This document shows, one piece after another, positions 35,821 to 47,100 of a stretch of 64,000 nt of DNA. The position numbers were made by a program, and so were the translations under genes. The DNA comes from Hormoscilla sp. GM7CHS1pb (GTDB lineage Bacteria; Cyanobacteriota; Cyanobacteriia; Cyanobacteriales; Desertifilaceae), in assembly GCA_014323675.1 (NCBI GenBank), contig JACONN010000002.1, positions 2,834,001 through 2,898,000 of the forward strand, read 5' to 3'. Every line of letters starts with the position of its first letter. Position 1 is the first letter of the stretch. The notes beneath the pieces were generated by a model. It saw nothing but the letters and a program-made list of their open reading frames with translations, did no database searches and had not been told where the DNA came from.

Positions 35821-36089
35821 TTCTTAGCAAACCTTGTCTAGTGCCCTTAAGAAAATTTTTATGAGTGCGATCCGATAAACGACGGGACCCTTCGCCCATA
35901 ACCCTCTACTGCGAACAGCTCCTGACAGAGATATTCCTCTTTCGATGTCTCCCGGACGCACGGCGAAAACCCGGGAGACATCGAGAAGCCATCCGTCGTT
36001 ACAAGTCATTAAATTTTCTCAATGACTTGTCACCAAATCACATTCCCAAGCATCGGACCTGGGAATGTTAACTATTTACAAAACGCCTT
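35820..36089. repeat. Downstream flank of carB, duplicated at 21202-21481
   Basis: Nearly identical to 21202-21481, including the family B palindrome at 35942-35984. The differences cluster in the first 60 bp (for example TTTATGAGTGCGATCCG here and TTTATTTCCTTAGGGCG there). Confidence 0.85.
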
Positions 36090-39000
36090 CTATCTGATAT
36101 AATCCTGTATCGCTTTCACCTCCAGAGGGTGGGATTTCAAGGAACGGATCGCATCGACTGTTGCTTTAGCACCGGCGACAGTGGTGACGATCGGCAGTTT
36201 GTAAGTCAGAGCAGAGCGGCGGATCAGGCGTCCGTCGGCTTGGGCTTCTTCACTAGAAGAGGGGGTGTTGACCAGCAGTTGAATGTTCTCATTTTTGATC
36301 TCATCCAGCACATTGGGACGCCCTTCGTGCAGTTTGTAAACTAGCTTGACATTTTCCACACCTTGCTTGACCAAGGCCCGGCGAGTGCCCTCCGTCGCCA
36401 CCACGGCAAAACCCAATTCCATCAGGTCGCGCACTACCGGTACGACCGCTTCTTTATCCCGATCGCTGATCGACACGAACACGGTACCCTCCGGAGGCAG
36501 ATCCACTCCTGCGGCTAATTCTGCCTTAGCAAACCCCTTGCCAAAATTAGCGTCAATGCCCATCACCTCCCCTGTAGACCGCATTTCTGGTCCTAGCAGG
36601 GTGTCGCTGCCGGGGAATTTCTCAAAGGGTAGCACCGCTTCCTTGACAGAAATGTGCTGCGGGATCCGTTCGGCAGTAAACCCGAGAGCTTCTAAAGTTT
36701 CTCCTGCCATGACCCGAGATGCTAGCTTCGCTAAGGGTACCCCGATCGCCTTGGAAACAAAGGGCACTGTCCGCGACGCCCGGGGGTTAGCTTCAAGAAT
36801 ATAAACCCGTTCTCCTTGCACCGCAAACTGGATATTCATCAGACCGATCACTTTGAGGGCCTTCGCTAGCTTTACCGTCCACTCGCGAATCCGGTCTAAA
36901 ATGGATGCCGAAAGGGTAATTGCCGGAAGAGAACAAGCTGAGTCCCCCGAGTGAACTCCCGCTTCTTCGATATGTTCCATGATGCCGCCGATCACTACCT
37001 GCCCGGTGCTATCCGCGATCGCATCCACATCTACCTCGATCGCCCGTTCCAGGAACTGATCGATTAAGATGGGATGTTCGGGTTCGACCTGGACGGCAAA
37101 CTTCATGTAGCGTTCCAACTCAGCATCAGAATAAACAATCTCCATCGCCCGTCCTCCTAACACGTAGGAAGGACGCACCACTACCGGGTAACCAATTCGC
37201 TGGGCCACTATGAGGGCATCATGATAACTGCGGGCAATGCCATTAGCGGGTTGTTGGATCTCCAGTTCATTGAGAATCTTTTCAAACCGTTCCCGGTCCT
37301 CCGCCGTATCGATCGCATCTGGGGACGTGCCCCAAATCTTTGTCGGACCTTCACTTTGGGACAGATATTCCTGTAAGGGAACGGCAAGTTTCAGAGGAGT
37401 TTGACCGCCAAATTGGATGATAATTCCTTCTGGTTTTTCCGCCTCAATGATGTTCAGTACGTCTTCTTTCGTCAGGGGTTCAAAATAAAGCCGATCGCTG
37501 GTATCGTAGTCGGTGGAGACCGTTTCCGGGTTAGAATTGACCATAATGGTCTCAAACCCCCGGTCTCGGAGGGCGTAGGAAGCATGACAGCAGCAATAGT
37601 CAAACTCAATCCCTTGACCGATGCGATTTGGGCCCCCACCGAGAATGATTACTTTCCGTCGGTCCGAGGGCATTACCTCCGATTCTGACTCGTAAGTAGA
37701 GTAGTGATAGGGGGTAAAGGCTTCAAACTCCGAGGCACAGGTGTCTACTGTCTTGTAGACTGGCACTATCCCCAACTGCTGGCGTCCAGCGCGGACTTCA
37801 TCTTCGGAGGTTTTCGTGGCAAAGGCAATCTGCCGATCGCTAAATCCCAGCTGCTTCACTTCCCATAACTGTTCTTTGGTCATCTCGTTCAGAGGCGTCC
37901 GCTTGAGGAATTTCTCGGTCTCCAATAAGGATTGCATCTTGTCCAGAAACCAGAAGTCAATCCCCGTCAGTTCGTAGATATCCTCTAGAGTCATTCCCAT
38001 CTGCAAAGCGTGACGAACTGTGAAAATCCGTTCGGGATTGGGCGTCCGCAAACCGGCGCGAATTTGCTCTAAACTGGGCAGCATCTCTTGGCGATCGCAC
38101 CCCCAACCGGCACGTCCAGTTTCCAGCGATCGCAATGCTTTCTGAAAGGACTCGCAAAAGGTGCGCCCAATGGCCATCGCTTCCCCTACGGACTTCATCT
38201 GGGTAGTCAGAACCGGTTCGCTGCCAGCAAATTTCTCAAAGGCAAACCGGGGGATTTTCGTCACTACATAATCAATAGTTGGTTCAAAGCTAGCAGGGGT
38301 CTTCTTGGTAATATCATTATTGATTTCATCCAGGGTGTAACCTACTGCTAACTTGGCCGCAAACTTGGCGATCGGGAAACCCGTGGCCTTAGAGGCCAGG
38401 GCCGAAGAACGAGACACCCGGGGATTCATTTCAATCACGATGACATCACCATTGACGGGGTTAACCGCAAACTGAATATTAGAACCCCCGTTTCCACACC
38501 AATCTCGCGGATAATCTGAATCGAAGCATCCCGCAGTCGCTGATATTCCTTATCCGTCAGGGTTTGCGCCGGTGCCACAGTAATCGAGTCACCGGTATGG
38601 ACCCCCATCGGGTCAAGATTCTCGATCGAGCAGATAATCACCACATTATCTGCCAAGTCCCGCATCACTTCCAGTTCAAACTCTTTCCACCCGATCAGAG
38701 ACTGTTCGATCAGCACCTGGGACACCGGCGAAGCATCGATGCCATTTTCGACGATTTGTTCAAACTCTTCCTGGTTGTAAGCAATACCCCCACCCGTGCC
38801 CCCGAGGGTAAAGGCCGGTCGAATAATCAGGGGATAGACGCCAATTTTATGAGCAAATTCTCTTGCTTCCGCGAGGTTATTGGCAATTCCCGAAGGACAG
38901 ACCGATACACCTATGCGTTCCATCGCCTGCTTGAACAGCAGCCGGTCCTCGGCCTTCTCGATCGCCTCCAGCTTCGCCCCAATCAACTCGACTCCGTACT

Positions 39001-39328
39001 TTTCCAGGACGCCATTTTTGGCCAGGGCCACTGCCAAGTTGAGAGCTGTTTGACCGCCCATCGTCGGCAGCAAAGCGTCCGGGCGTTCCTTGGCGATTAC
39101 CTTTTCCACTATTTCCGGCGTCAGGGGTTCGATGTAAGTCCGTTCCGCCGTTTCCGGGTCGGTCATGATGGTGGCGGGGTTGGAGTTCACCAGTACCACC
39201 TCGTAGCCTTCACTCCGGAGGGCTTTGCAGGCTTGAGAACCACTATAATCAAACTCGCAGGCTTGACCGATCACAATTGGGCCAGCGCCCAGCAGGAGAA
39301 TTTTGTGTAAATCGCTACGTTTCGGCAT
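36090..39328 (-). CDS. carB: Carbamoyl-phosphate synthase large subunit, one-base frameshift
   Basis: CarB makes carbamoyl phosphate from bicarbonate, ATP and glutamine-derived ammonia for arginine and pyrimidine synthesis. The protein starts [20 protein letters not shown] at ATG 39328 and totals 1079 residues after one correction, the usual size. Both ATP-grasp halves and the allosteric tail are present ([24 protein letters not shown]; second half [13 protein letters not shown]). The frame breaks at plus-strand CCCCC (38485-38489): one more base restores [17 protein letters not shown]. As the only full copy of an essential gene here, it is very probably intact in vivo. A truncated duplicate lies at 21482-25417. 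Confidence 0.93.
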
Positions 39329-39711
39329 AGTTAATAGCTAGAAGTGCTCCGATAAACCCAGACTATTTTAAGGGGTTTCACCGTTAAGCGCTGTTAGTCA
39401 TTTATTCATATTTCCTCATCATTAACCGGCAGCCAACGATTATTTTTAGTTGTCGGTCATTTATGCATATTTCTTCAATGTTAACCGGCAGTCAACGCCA
39501 GTCTTCTCTCCTCTGACCGGCATGTAACTGTTTATTTTTGCTATGCATGCACCACAATTGATGCTTTTTCCCAGGAAATAGTATCAATATGCTTACAGAA
39601 AATTTTCCTAAAAACTGGCTACAGATAATTCTCGGCTGCCGATAGTTCGCCCGGAGATCGCGATTTTTCTATAATTGGGCATTTTAAAAATTAAATATGT
39701 TTCAATTTTAT

Positions 39712-39736
39712 ATTATTAAAATAATATTTTAATAAT
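39712..39736. promoter_or_regulatory. Operator-like perfect dyad upstream of the antenna operon
   Basis: ATTATTAAAAT and ATTTTAATAAT are perfect 11-bp inverted arms separated by AAT, followed by GAGAAT. The site lies 45 bp before a -35 hexamer. AT-rich sequence of this kind (TAATAATGAGAAT) resembles Fur-box hexamer arrays, which fits an iron-stress operon. The assignment to FurA is inference. The rest of 39329-39711 shows no gene. Confidence 0.5.
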
Positions 39737-39780
39737 GAGAATATGTTAAAGAAACTTAATAAAAAAAATTTGCAAAAGTA

Positions 39781-39812
39781 TTGACAAACTTTTTAAGTTA
39801 TTTGAATATTAT
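39781..39812 (+). promoter_or_regulatory. Probable promoter of the antenna operon
   Basis: TTGACA at 39781-39786 is a perfect -35 hexamer. TATTAT at 39807-39812 is a five-of-six -10 hexamer with a long 20-bp spacer; GAATAT at 39804 would give 17 bp but a poorer match. An AGGAGGT box follows at about 39860-39866 for the first gene. Confidence 0.5.
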
Positions 39813-39876
39813 TAGCAATAAGCTTCAATCATGCGGTGGGCTTATCGATATAGATTCACAGGAGGTAAATGTCGGC

Positions 39877-40929
39877 ATGACCAGCATGGCTGTGAAATCC
39901 TTCCCAGCAGAAGGAGATGGTTTTCCTTGGTGGGCAGGCAACGCTCGTCTAGCGACGCTCTCAGGGCGTTTGTTGGGCGCGCATGTCGCTCACGCCGGTC
40001 TGATAGTGCTGTGGGCGGGAGCCTACACTCTGTTTGAGCTTTCGCGCTTCAACCCAGAACTGCCCATGTACTCCCAGGGCTTAATTGTGCTGCCAAACCT
40101 GGCAAGGTTGGGTTTTGGTGTTGGTGAGGGAGGTCAAATAGTCAATACCTACCCCTACTTCGTCATTGGAGCTTTGCACCTGATCAGCTCCGCCTTCTTG
40201 GGTTTCGGTGGCATTTTCCATTCCCTGAAAGGACCGGAAACCCTAGAAGAGAATTTTGACTTCTATGGCTACCGGTGGGACGACAAAGACAAAATGACCA
40301 CCATCCTGGGCATTCATCTGATTCTTCTGGGTATCGGTGCTGAACTGCTGGTGGCGAAAGCAATGTTCTTTGGCGGACTCTACGATCCTACTGTCAGTCA
40401 GGTGCGCGTCATTTCTGGCCCGACCTTGAACCCAGCCGTCATCTTTGGCTACCTATTCGGTGGGGGTGGCACCAGCTGGTTGGCAGGTGTTAACAACCTC
40501 GAAGATGTTGTCGGGGGTCATATTTGGATCGGCATCCTCTGCATTGCTGGGGGCTTCTGGCATATAAAAACCGAGCCTTTCTCCTGGACAGAGGGCCTAT
40601 TTATTTGGTCGGGAGAAGCTTATCTGTCCTACAGCATCGGCGCTCTAGCCTTAATGGCATTTATTGCCACGTTGTTCGTATCTGTTAACGATCTGGTATT
40701 CCCAGTCGAGTTCTACGGACCAACTTTAACTGTCGGCATAGATCGCTTTCCCTATTTTGAAGGTGGAGACCTGCTGACCTCTCGCACTTGGCTAGCAAAT
40801 GCTCACTTCTGGTTGGGTTTCTTCTTCCTACAAGGTCATATCTTCCACGCACTTAGGGCCGCTGGCTTTGACTTCCGTCAGGGCAAAGTCAGCCAAGCAA
40901 CTAGCTGGACGAACGAGGAGGCAGCCTGA
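39877..40929 (+). CDS. IsiA/Pcb-type chlorophyll-binding antenna protein 1
   Basis: I choose ATG 39877 ([15 protein letters not shown]), 10 bp after AGGAGGT; upstream codons are open but not family-like. The 350-residue protein is a CP43-like six-helix chlorophyll antenna: [73 protein letters not shown] and [14 protein letters not shown]. Conserved His residues at these sites bind chlorophyll. It lacks the large lumenal loop of true CP43. It is the first gene of an operon; its TGA overlaps the next ATG (TGATG at 40927-40931), implying coupling. Confidence 0.9.
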   Translation: MTSMAVKSFPAEGDGFPWWAGNARLATLSGRLLGAHVAHAGLIVLWAGAYTLFELSRFNPELPMYSQGLIVLPNLARLGFGVGEGGQIVNTYPYFVIGALHLISSAFLGFGGIFHSLKGPETLEENFDFYGYRWDDKDKMTTILGIHLILLGIGAELLVAKAMFFGGLYDPTVSQVRVISGPTLNPAVIFGYLFGGGGTSWLAGVNNLEDVVGGHIWIGILCIAGGFWHIKTEPFSWTEGLFIWSGEAYLSYSIGALALMAFIATLFVSVNDLVFPVEFYGPTLTVGIDRFPYFEGGDLLTSRTWLANAHFWLGFFFLQGHIFHALRAAGFDFRQGKVSQATSWTNEEAA

Positions 40930-41914
40930 TGGTAGATGCGATGGCAACTGCGAGAGCCAACTCTAACTGGCTGGCTGGCAACGCCCGCTTCGTCAATCTT
41001 TCGGGGAAGCTTTTAGGTGCCCATGTCGCCCATGCAGGTTTGATCGTCCTGTGGGCTGGTGCCATGACCCTGTTTGAAATTTCCCACTACAACCCAGCCG
41101 AACCGCTGTACGAGCAGGGTTTAATCCTGCTGCCTCACCTGGCAACCCTAGGCATTGGCGTGGGTGATGGCGGGCAAATAGTCGATACCGGGCCCTACTT
41201 TGCGATCGGGGTTTTGCACCTAATCAGTTCAGCGGTTCTGGGTGCTGGCGGCATCTATCACGCTATCCTCGGTCCGGACATATTGTCTAAAGACAATAGC
41301 TTCTCCGGCTTCTTTGGCTACGACTGGGAAGATAGCAACAAAATGACGACCATTCTCGGCATTCACCTCCTATTACTGGGGTTGGGCGCTTGGCTGCTGG
41401 TAGCTAAAGCCATGTTTTGGGGTGGTCTGTACGATCCAGCGGCATCGTCCGTGCGGGTAATAACTGACCCGACCTTAAACGCTGCTCGCATTTTTAGCTA
41501 TCTATTCGGCATCCAGGGCAGTCAAGGGATGGCAGCCGTTAACAACCTGGAAGATGTTGTCGGCGGTCATATATGGATCGGGTTTTTCTGTGTTGTTGGT
41601 GGTTTCTGGCATATGGTCACCAAGCCCTTTCCTTGGGCGCGCAGGGTGCTCTTTTGGACTGGCGAGGCTTACCTGTCATATAGCCTGGGAGCTTTAGCCT
41701 ATATGGGTTTCTTTGCGGCCTACTTTATAACCGTCAATGACCTGGTTTATCCAGAGGTATTCTACGGACCTATTGGTTTTTCCCTGGAAGGGGCACTGGT
41801 AGCGCCCGGACCTGGTTAGCGGGTACTCACTTTCTCTTGGCAGCCTTATTTATGTGCGGTCATGTCTGGCACGCATTGCAAGTTCGTCTTAAAGCAGCAG
41901 GGGTAATCACCTAA
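40929..41914 (+). CDS. IsiA/Pcb-type antenna protein 2, one-base frameshift
   Basis: About 328 residues after correction, same six-helix family: [60 protein letters not shown] and [20 protein letters not shown]. The frame is lost at GCGCCCGG (41805-41807). One more base restores [20 protein letters not shown] and the stop TAA at 41912-41914. That stop overlaps the ATG of the next gene (TAATG). Overlaps at both ends show tight translational coupling across the three antenna genes. The frameshift is probably a sequencing error. Confidence 0.88.
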
Positions 41915-43320
41915 TGACAGCAACTGCAACTATTTCTGAGCCAAAGTATGGCTGGTGGGCGGGAAATGCCCGTTTGACTAATCTTTCGGGAAGGCTTCTG
42001 GGCGCTCATGTTGCCCAAGCTGCTTTGATCGTGTTTTGGGCGGGGGCGTTTACCCTATTTGAACTCTCCCAATACAACCCAACTGAACCGATGTACGAGC
42101 AGGGTTTAATTCTGCTGCCTCATCTCGCTAGTCTGGGCATTGGCGTCGGTGAGGGCGGGCAAATTGTCGATACTGGGCCTTATTTCGTTATTGGTGTTTT
42201 GCACCTAATTAGCTCAGCGGTTCTGGGTGCTGGTGGCATCTATCATGCCTTGATCGGTCCGGAAGTCTTGCCTCAAAACGATAGCTTCTCAGGCTTCTTT
42301 GGCTATGACTGGGAAGATGGGGACAAGATGACAAGCATCATTGGCATTCATCTGGTGCTGCTGGGGCTGGGGGCTTGGCTTCTGGTGGCTAAAGCTATGT
42401 TTGTTGGGGGACTCTACGACCCCAATGTCGAGGCGGTGCGAGTCATATCACAACCGACTCTCAATCCCCTAGAAATTTTTGGCTATCTTGTCGGTCAAAA
42501 AGGTGCCGAAGGCATGGCTGCGGTTAACAACTTAGAAGATGTTGTTGGCGGTCATATCTATGTGGGCCTGTTGTTGATTGGTGGTGGCGTCTGGCATCTC
42601 CGGACTTCGCCGAAGATTTGGGCGCTGCGCGTACTCTATTGGTCTGGTGAGGCTTATCTGTCTTACAGTCTGGGTGCTTTGGCTTATATGGGGTTTTTGG
42701 CAGCTTATTTCATCACTGTTAATGACACCGTTTACCCGACTGAGTTCTACGGTCCCCTCGGTTTGGAGAAGACGGCAGCAGGTTTCGTTACCTCCCGCAC
42801 CTGGTTGGCAACGAGTCATTTTGTGCTGGCTATTCTGTTTCTGTTCGGCCATATCTGGCATGCGGTCCGGGTGCGATCGCGGGCGGCAGGCTTTGATATG
42901 CGCCAGGGGCAGTTTGTCAAGCAAGTAAATGATTCTGATGTGACGCTTTTGTTCTTGCGGAATCTGCCCATTTACCGCCGGGGTTTGTCACCCGTATTCA
43001 GGGGATTGGAAATTGGCATGGCTCACGGCTATTTCCTGATTGGACCTTGGATTACTCTCAATTCTATAGAGGATCCCCAGTTGGCCAATGCAACTGGATT
43101 GCTGATGGCAATTCTGTCCATCGCCACGATCGCGATCGCTTTAAACCTGTACCGAGTAGAGGAGTCCGAGAACCTGTTTTATTGGTTAGAGTCACCCGAA
43201 GACTGGAGTCTGTTTAGGGGGGGTTTCCTCGTTGGCGGTGGTGGTGGTGCTATATTTGTCTACTTCATGTTGCAAAACTTTCCAGTCATCGATGAGATAT
43301 TCCGGGGTTTGGTTAACTAA
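41914..43320 (+). CDS. Antenna protein 3: IsiA/Pcb domain fused to a PsaL-like domain
   Basis: Residues 1-330 are a six-helix CP43-like antenna ([59 protein letters not shown]). Residues 340-468 match the photosystem I subunit Psa[37 protein letters not shown], then two more hydrophobic helices. PsaL sits at the trimer/monomer interface of PSI, so the fusion likely plugs an antenna ring into PSI. Such fusions are known in several filamentous cyanobacteria. The gene starts inside the stop of antenna 2. Nothing in it looks damaged. Confidence 0.92.
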   Translation: MTATATISEPKYGWWAGNARLTNLSGRLLGAHVAQAALIVFWAGAFTLFELSQYNPTEPMYEQGLILLPHLASLGIGVGEGGQIVDTGPYFVIGVLHLISSAVLGAGGIYHALIGPEVLPQNDSFSGFFGYDWEDGDKMTSIIGIHLVLLGLGAWLLVAKAMFVGGLYDPNVEAVRVISQPTLNPLEIFGYLVGQKGAEGMAAVNNLEDVVGGHIYVGLLLIGGGVWHLRTSPKIWALRVLYWSGEAYLSYSLGALAYMGFLAAYFITVNDTVYPTEFYGPLGLEKTAAGFVTSRTWLATSHFVLAILFLFGHIWHAVRVRSRAAGFDMRQGQFVKQVNDSDVTLLFLRNLPIYRRGLSPVFRGLEIGMAHGYFLIGPWITLNSIEDPQLANATGLLMAILSIATIAIALNLYRVEESENLFYWLESPEDWSLFRGGFLVGGGGGAIFVYFMLQNFPVIDEIFRGLVN

Positions 43321-43349
43321 CCGAACCAGAAAACAGCGCTCATCCTCGG

Positions 43350-43374
43350 CATTTCCAGGCTCGGCCTGGGAATG
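43350..43374. repeat. Family E palindrome in the antenna operon
   Basis: CATTTCCAGG / CCTGGGAATG around CTCGG (one mismatch) lies in the 88-bp gap before isiA. Confidence 0.65.
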
Positions 43375-43408
43375 AGAAAATGACATTTACAAAAGGAGAA
43401 AATTCCCA

Positions 43409-44437
43409 ATGCAAAGTTACGGCAAGACTGACGTTAAATATGACTGGTGGGCTGGTAACGCCCGCTTCGCGAATCTGTCGGGTCTATTCATTGCTGCCCA
43501 TGTGGCTCAGGCTGCTCTGATTACCTTTTGGGCCGGATCCTTTACCCTGTTTGAAATCTCTCAGTATTCGCCCGCGCAGCCCATGTACGAGCAAGGGCTG
43601 ATTCTGCTACCCCATTTAGCAACTTTGGGCTGGGGGATTGGAGAAAATGGTCAAATCATCGATACTTATCCCTATTTGGTGGTTGGAGCCTTGCATCTCA
43701 TCTCCTCTGCGGTTCTGGGCGCAGGAGCCCTGTTCCATACCTTTAAGGGTCCTGAAAACTTGAAAGACGCCACTGGTCGTGCTAAGAAGTTTCACTTTGA
43801 TTGGAACGATCCGAAAAAACTGGGCTTCATCTTGGGCCATCACCTGCTATTCTTGGGAGCGGGCGCTCTGCTCCTGGCAGCTAAGGCCATGTACTTTGGC
43901 GGACTATACGATGCCACGACTCAGGTGGTACGGGTGGTTACGAACCCTACCCTCGACCCATGGACTATCTATGGCTATCAGACCCACTTTGCTAGCGTTA
44001 ACAGCTTGGAAGATTTGGTAGGCGGTCACATTTATGTCGGTGGACTGCTGGTTGCAGGCGGCATTTGGCACATCATTAAAGAGCCTTTTGGCTGGGCAAA
44101 GAAGCTTTTGATCTTCTCGGGGGAAGCGATTCTTTCCTACTCTCTGGGCGGTATTGCTTTGGCAGGATTTGTGGCCGCTTACTTCTGTGCGGTTAACACC
44201 TTGGCTTATCCAGTTGAATTCTACGGTCCGGTCCTAGAAGTGAAGCTGGGTATTACTCCCTATTTTGCCGATACGGTCGAGTTGCCTGCTGGCGTACATA
44301 GCGCTCGTTGTTGGTTGGCTAATGCCCATTTCTTCTTGGCGTTCTTCTTCCTCCAAGGTCATCTCTGGCACGCCCTGCGGGCTATTGGTTTTGACTTTAA
44401 GCGCGTAGAAAATGCATTGAATTCTGTAGAAGTTTAA
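43409..44437 (+). CDS. isiA: Iron-stress chlorophyll-binding protein IsiA (CP43')
   Basis: At 342 residues this is the canonical IsiA, matching the family from [20 protein letters not shown] to [15 protein letters not shown]. IsiA forms rings around PSI under iron limitation and also stores or quenches excitation. Chlorophyll-ligand His residues lie in [63 protein letters not shown] and [23 protein letters not shown] precedes the ATG. Compared with the neighbours it is the most standard member. It is followed by another antenna gene and isiB, so the usual isiAB order is kept with one insertion. Confidence 0.96.
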   Translation: MQSYGKTDVKYDWWAGNARFANLSGLFIAAHVAQAALITFWAGSFTLFEISQYSPAQPMYEQGLILLPHLATLGWGIGENGQIIDTYPYLVVGALHLISSAVLGAGALFHTFKGPENLKDATGRAKKFHFDWNDPKKLGFILGHHLLFLGAGALLLAAKAMYFGGLYDATTQVVRVVTNPTLDPWTIYGYQTHFASVNSLEDLVGGHIYVGGLLVAGGIWHIIKEPFGWAKKLLIFSGEAILSYSLGGIALAGFVAAYFCAVNTLAYPVEFYGPVLEVKLGITPYFADTVELPAGVHSARCWLANAHFFLAFFFLQGHLWHALRAIGFDFKRVENALNSVEV

Positions 44438-44441
44438 TCGG

Positions 44442-44505
44442 TGTGGCAATGCCCTACTATTGGCGGGCATTGCTTCTATTGGTGGGCATTGCCCACCCTA
44501 CCAAG
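44442..44505. repeat. GGGCATTGCC hairpin repeats after isiA
   Basis: GGCAATGCCC, GGCGGGCATTGC and GGTGGGCATTGCCCACCCT follow each other, giving alternative stem-loops between isiA and the next gene. They could trim read-through or stabilise the isiA mRNA 3' end; that is inference. Confidence 0.5.
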
Positions 44506-44527
44506 TTGATGAAAAAGGAATTGAGCT

Positions 44528-45504
44528 GTGACGATTTCTACTTATACTGAAGGGACGATCGCGGAGGAAAACGCGAAATTGAGTTGGTTGGTCGGTAACG
44601 CTCGTCTGATTGACTTTTCCGGTCGATTACTAGGGCTCATATCGCTCACGCGGGTTTGATGATGTTTTGGGCGGGAGCTATTACAATATCGGAGGTGGGT
44701 CGTTTTGTGCCCGATCGACCGATGCCCGAACAAGATTTGCTGCTGCTGCCTCACTTGGCAACTTTGGGTTGGGGTATAGATGCCGGGGGTACGGTGGTAG
44801 ATACCTATCCTTATTTTGTCATCGGGATATTGCATCTAGCTGCATCTGCTGTTTTAGGTGCTGGGGGTCTTTACCATGTATTTCGCGGGCCCGCTATTTT
44901 GAAAGATGGAGGCGGGCGCGTTGCTAAATTTCACTATGAATGGAACGACCCCAAGCAACTGAGTTTTATCTTGGGACATCACCTGATATTCTTAGGAATA
45001 GGGGCCTTGCTTCTAGTTCTCAAGGCGATGGTTTTTGGCGGTATTTATGACACTGCTGTTGGCAATGTCCGCCTGATTACTAGCCCAACTCTTAACCCAG
45101 TCCATATCTTCGGTTACCTATTTGGCATTACCAGGGATGGTTGGAATATACTGGGGATGGCTAGCGTAAATAATTTAGAAGATGTCATTGGCGGTCACAT
45201 TTGGATTGGTGTCATTCTGATTGCTGGCGGCACGTGGCACATCCTCAATCAACCTTTACCTTGGGCTAAACGGGCATTGCGAATAGAAGCAGACGCGGTT
45301 CTTTCTTATAGTTTAGGCGGTCTGGCTTTTATGGCTTTTGTATCCACCTGCTTCGTGGGATATAATACGATAGTTTATCCTGACGAATTCTACGGTGTCG
45401 ATCGCCTGGGTTTGGCAAATGTCCAGTTTTTCTTGGGTGTCTCGATCCTACTGGGTCACATCTGGCACGCTGTCCGCGCCATCAGAAAAGCTGATGCAGC
45501 GTAA
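44528..45504 (+). CDS. IsiA/Pcb-type antenna protein 5, one-base frameshift
   Basis: The GTG start at 44528 follows AAAGGAATTGAGCT. After correction it has 325 residues: [78 protein letters not shown] and [16 protein letters not shown]. The frame breaks at TAGGGCTCAT (44633-44635), where one more G gives [11 protein letters not shown]. It is the most divergent of the five antenna genes and, like antenna 2, has a short last loop. It lies between isiA and isiB, an unusual place. Confidence 0.88.
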
Positions 45505-45558
45505 GCGCTATTATCTGTAATCTGTCAACTGTTAGCTAATTCTATTTGCGAGAGAAAA

Positions 45559-46071
45559 ATGGCAAAAATTGGTCTTTTTTTCGGGACTCAAACCGGTAAT
45601 ACTGAAACAGCCGCACAAGGGATTCAAAAAGAATTCGGCGGTGAAGATGTGGTCGCCCTTCATGACATGGCGGAAGTAGAAGATAGTGACTTTGATAACT
45701 ATCAATGTATAATCGTTGGTTGTCCCACTTGGAATGTTGGCGAACTGCAAGCTGACTGGGAAGGTTACTTTGACGAACTCGATAACATTGATTTCAAGGG
45801 CAAAAAGGTTGCCTATTTCGGACCGGGAGACCAGGTTGGCTATGCAGATAACTTTCTGGATGCGATCGGGATCCTGGAAGAAAAAATTTCCGGTCTGGGT
45901 GGGACGACAGTTGGATACTGGTCCACAGAGGGTTATGACTTCAGCGAATCTAAGGCCCTGCGGGACGGGAAGTTTGTCGGTCTGGGGCTTGATGAAGATA
46001 ACCAGTCGGAACTGACGGAAAAGCGCATCAAAACATGGGTGGCTCAAATTAAAACTGAGTTTGGCGTATAG
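45559..46071 (+). CDS. isiB: Flavodoxin
   Basis: This 170-residue long-chain flavodoxin replaces ferredoxin as electron carrier under iron limitation. The FMN phosphate loop is FFGTQTGNTETAA at the N-terminus. The isoalloxazine-contacting loops are VGCPTWNVGELQADWE (Trp) and YFGPGDQVGYADNF (Tyr). The 20-residue insertion of long-chain flavodoxins is present (GTTVGYWSTEGYDFSESKAL). The ATG at 45559 follows GAGAGAAAA. It belongs to the isi operon; a strong hairpin follows at 46205-46246. Confidence 0.96.
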   Translation: MAKIGLFFGTQTGNTETAAQGIQKEFGGEDVVALHDMAEVEDSDFDNYQCIIVGCPTWNVGELQADWEGYFDELDNIDFKGKKVAYFGPGDQVGYADNFLDAIGILEEKISGLGGTTVGYWSTEGYDFSESKALRDGKFVGLGLDEDNQSELTEKRIKTWVAQIKTEFGV

Positions 46072-46075
46072 AGCG

Positions 46076-46160
46076 TCGAGTATTCCCAGAAACCGGGTTT
46101 CTGCTGTAGTTATCAACGAGATATCTATGCTATGACCGCAGAAACCCGGTAACATGACCT
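46076..46160. repeat. CAGAAACC-GG-GGTTTCTG-type repeat
   Basis: CCCAGAAACCGGGTTTCTG and its partner CGCAGAAACCCGG bracket about 40 bp after isiB. Half-sites also occur near 11210 and 51150, so this is another dispersed palindrome family. Confidence 0.5.
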
Positions 46161-46204
46161 TCTAGCATTCTATTGCTAAGTTTTTTTGACTGAATGAGTT
46201 GAGA

Positions 46205-46246
46205 AGTTTTAGTTTTGAATTGTGTTATGAATTCAAAACTAAAACT
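46205..46246. other. Long perfect hairpin between isiB and isiC
   Basis: AGTTTTAGTTTTGAATT (46205-46221) and its exact complement at 46230-46246 form a 17-bp stem with an 8-nt loop, 39 bp before the isiC start. No T-run follows, so it is more likely an mRNA-processing or stability element, or a partial attenuator, than a classic terminator. Confidence 0.65.
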
Positions 46247-46284
46247 CTTATTGAGAAAGTTACAGTAGTAAGAGAATAAAGTTC

Positions 46285-47037
46285 ATGTCTGATGCAATTG
46301 ATGTCTTGTGGTTAACTGCCAGTCCTAGTTTCAAAAGTTTCGATCGCAAGCTGCTGCGTTATCTATCTCAGAATGTCGAAATCGCACAGCCGCGCCTGAT
46401 CGCAGAGTGGGAATATATGCAAACCCAAGACGAAGCATGTTCCCTGGATCTGGCAGTCGATCTGCTACATGATTATCTCAAATCTCAAGATCGACCCGTC
46501 CATTTGGCCGGTCATAGCACTAGCGGACTTATTGGTTTAATCTATGCCCGTCGCTACCCACAAAAAGTTCGTTCTTTAACTCTCTTGAGTGTGGGCGCTC
46601 AAGTCGCAGCAAACTGGCAAGCTCATTTCTATGTTCTGCGATCGCTTTTCCCCTGTAGTCGCCAAAGGATATTGGCGCAAATTGCTCGCAGCATGCTGGG
46701 TCATACGGCATATCATAAAGTCCAGGATTTAGTCAAGGCTTTAGAGATTGACTTAAATTGTTCTCCTTCCCCTCACTCTCTTTTTAAGGTGGTTAATATC
46801 CCGCAATCTGGAGTGGAAATGCCTTTGATGATTTGCGGCAGTCGCACCGATACCATTGTGGACCCACAATCAATAGCAGAATGGGAAGCTTGCTTGAAAG
46901 ATGGCGATCGCCTGTGGTTATGTCCCCAAGGGCGTCACTTCTTTCACCACTTGTACCCCAATTTGGTAGGAAGGCAAATTTTAAGTTTCTGGCAATCTTT
47001 AACTCCCTCTTGTCAATATATTTCACTCAGAGTTTGA
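46285..47037 (+). CDS. Alpha/beta-hydrolase-fold protein (IsiC-like)
   Basis: The 250-residue protein has an alpha/beta hydrolase core: the nucleophile elbow LAGHSTSG (S78), an acid in GSRTDTIVD, and a catalytic-type His in PQGRHFFHH. In Synechocystis an isiC gene of this kind follows isiA and isiB, and the position here agrees. The natural substrate of IsiC is not established. The start at ATG 46285 lies just after the 17-bp hairpin. Classification is firm; the isiC name is by position and general resemblance. Confidence 0.75.
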   Translation: MSDAIDVLWLTASPSFKSFDRKLLRYLSQNVEIAQPRLIAEWEYMQTQDEACSLDLAVDLLHDYLKSQDRPVHLAGHSTSGLIGLIYARRYPQKVRSLTLLSVGAQVAANWQAHFYVLRSLFPCSRQRILAQIARSMLGHTAYHKVQDLVKALEIDLNCSPSPHSLFKVVNIPQSGVEMPLMICGSRTDTIVDPQSIAEWEACLKDGDRLWLCPQGRHFFHHLYPNLVGRQILSFWQSLTPSCQYISLRV

Positions 47038-47100
47038 GAGATATTTGCCATCCTCTCTAAATTTACTCAATTACTAATCTATCATCTCAGGAGTCAAAAA

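Noticed and set aside
38564-39310. 248-residue forward frame opposite carB
   Set aside because: Antisense shadow of a strongly conserved gene; no start signal or recognisable motif.
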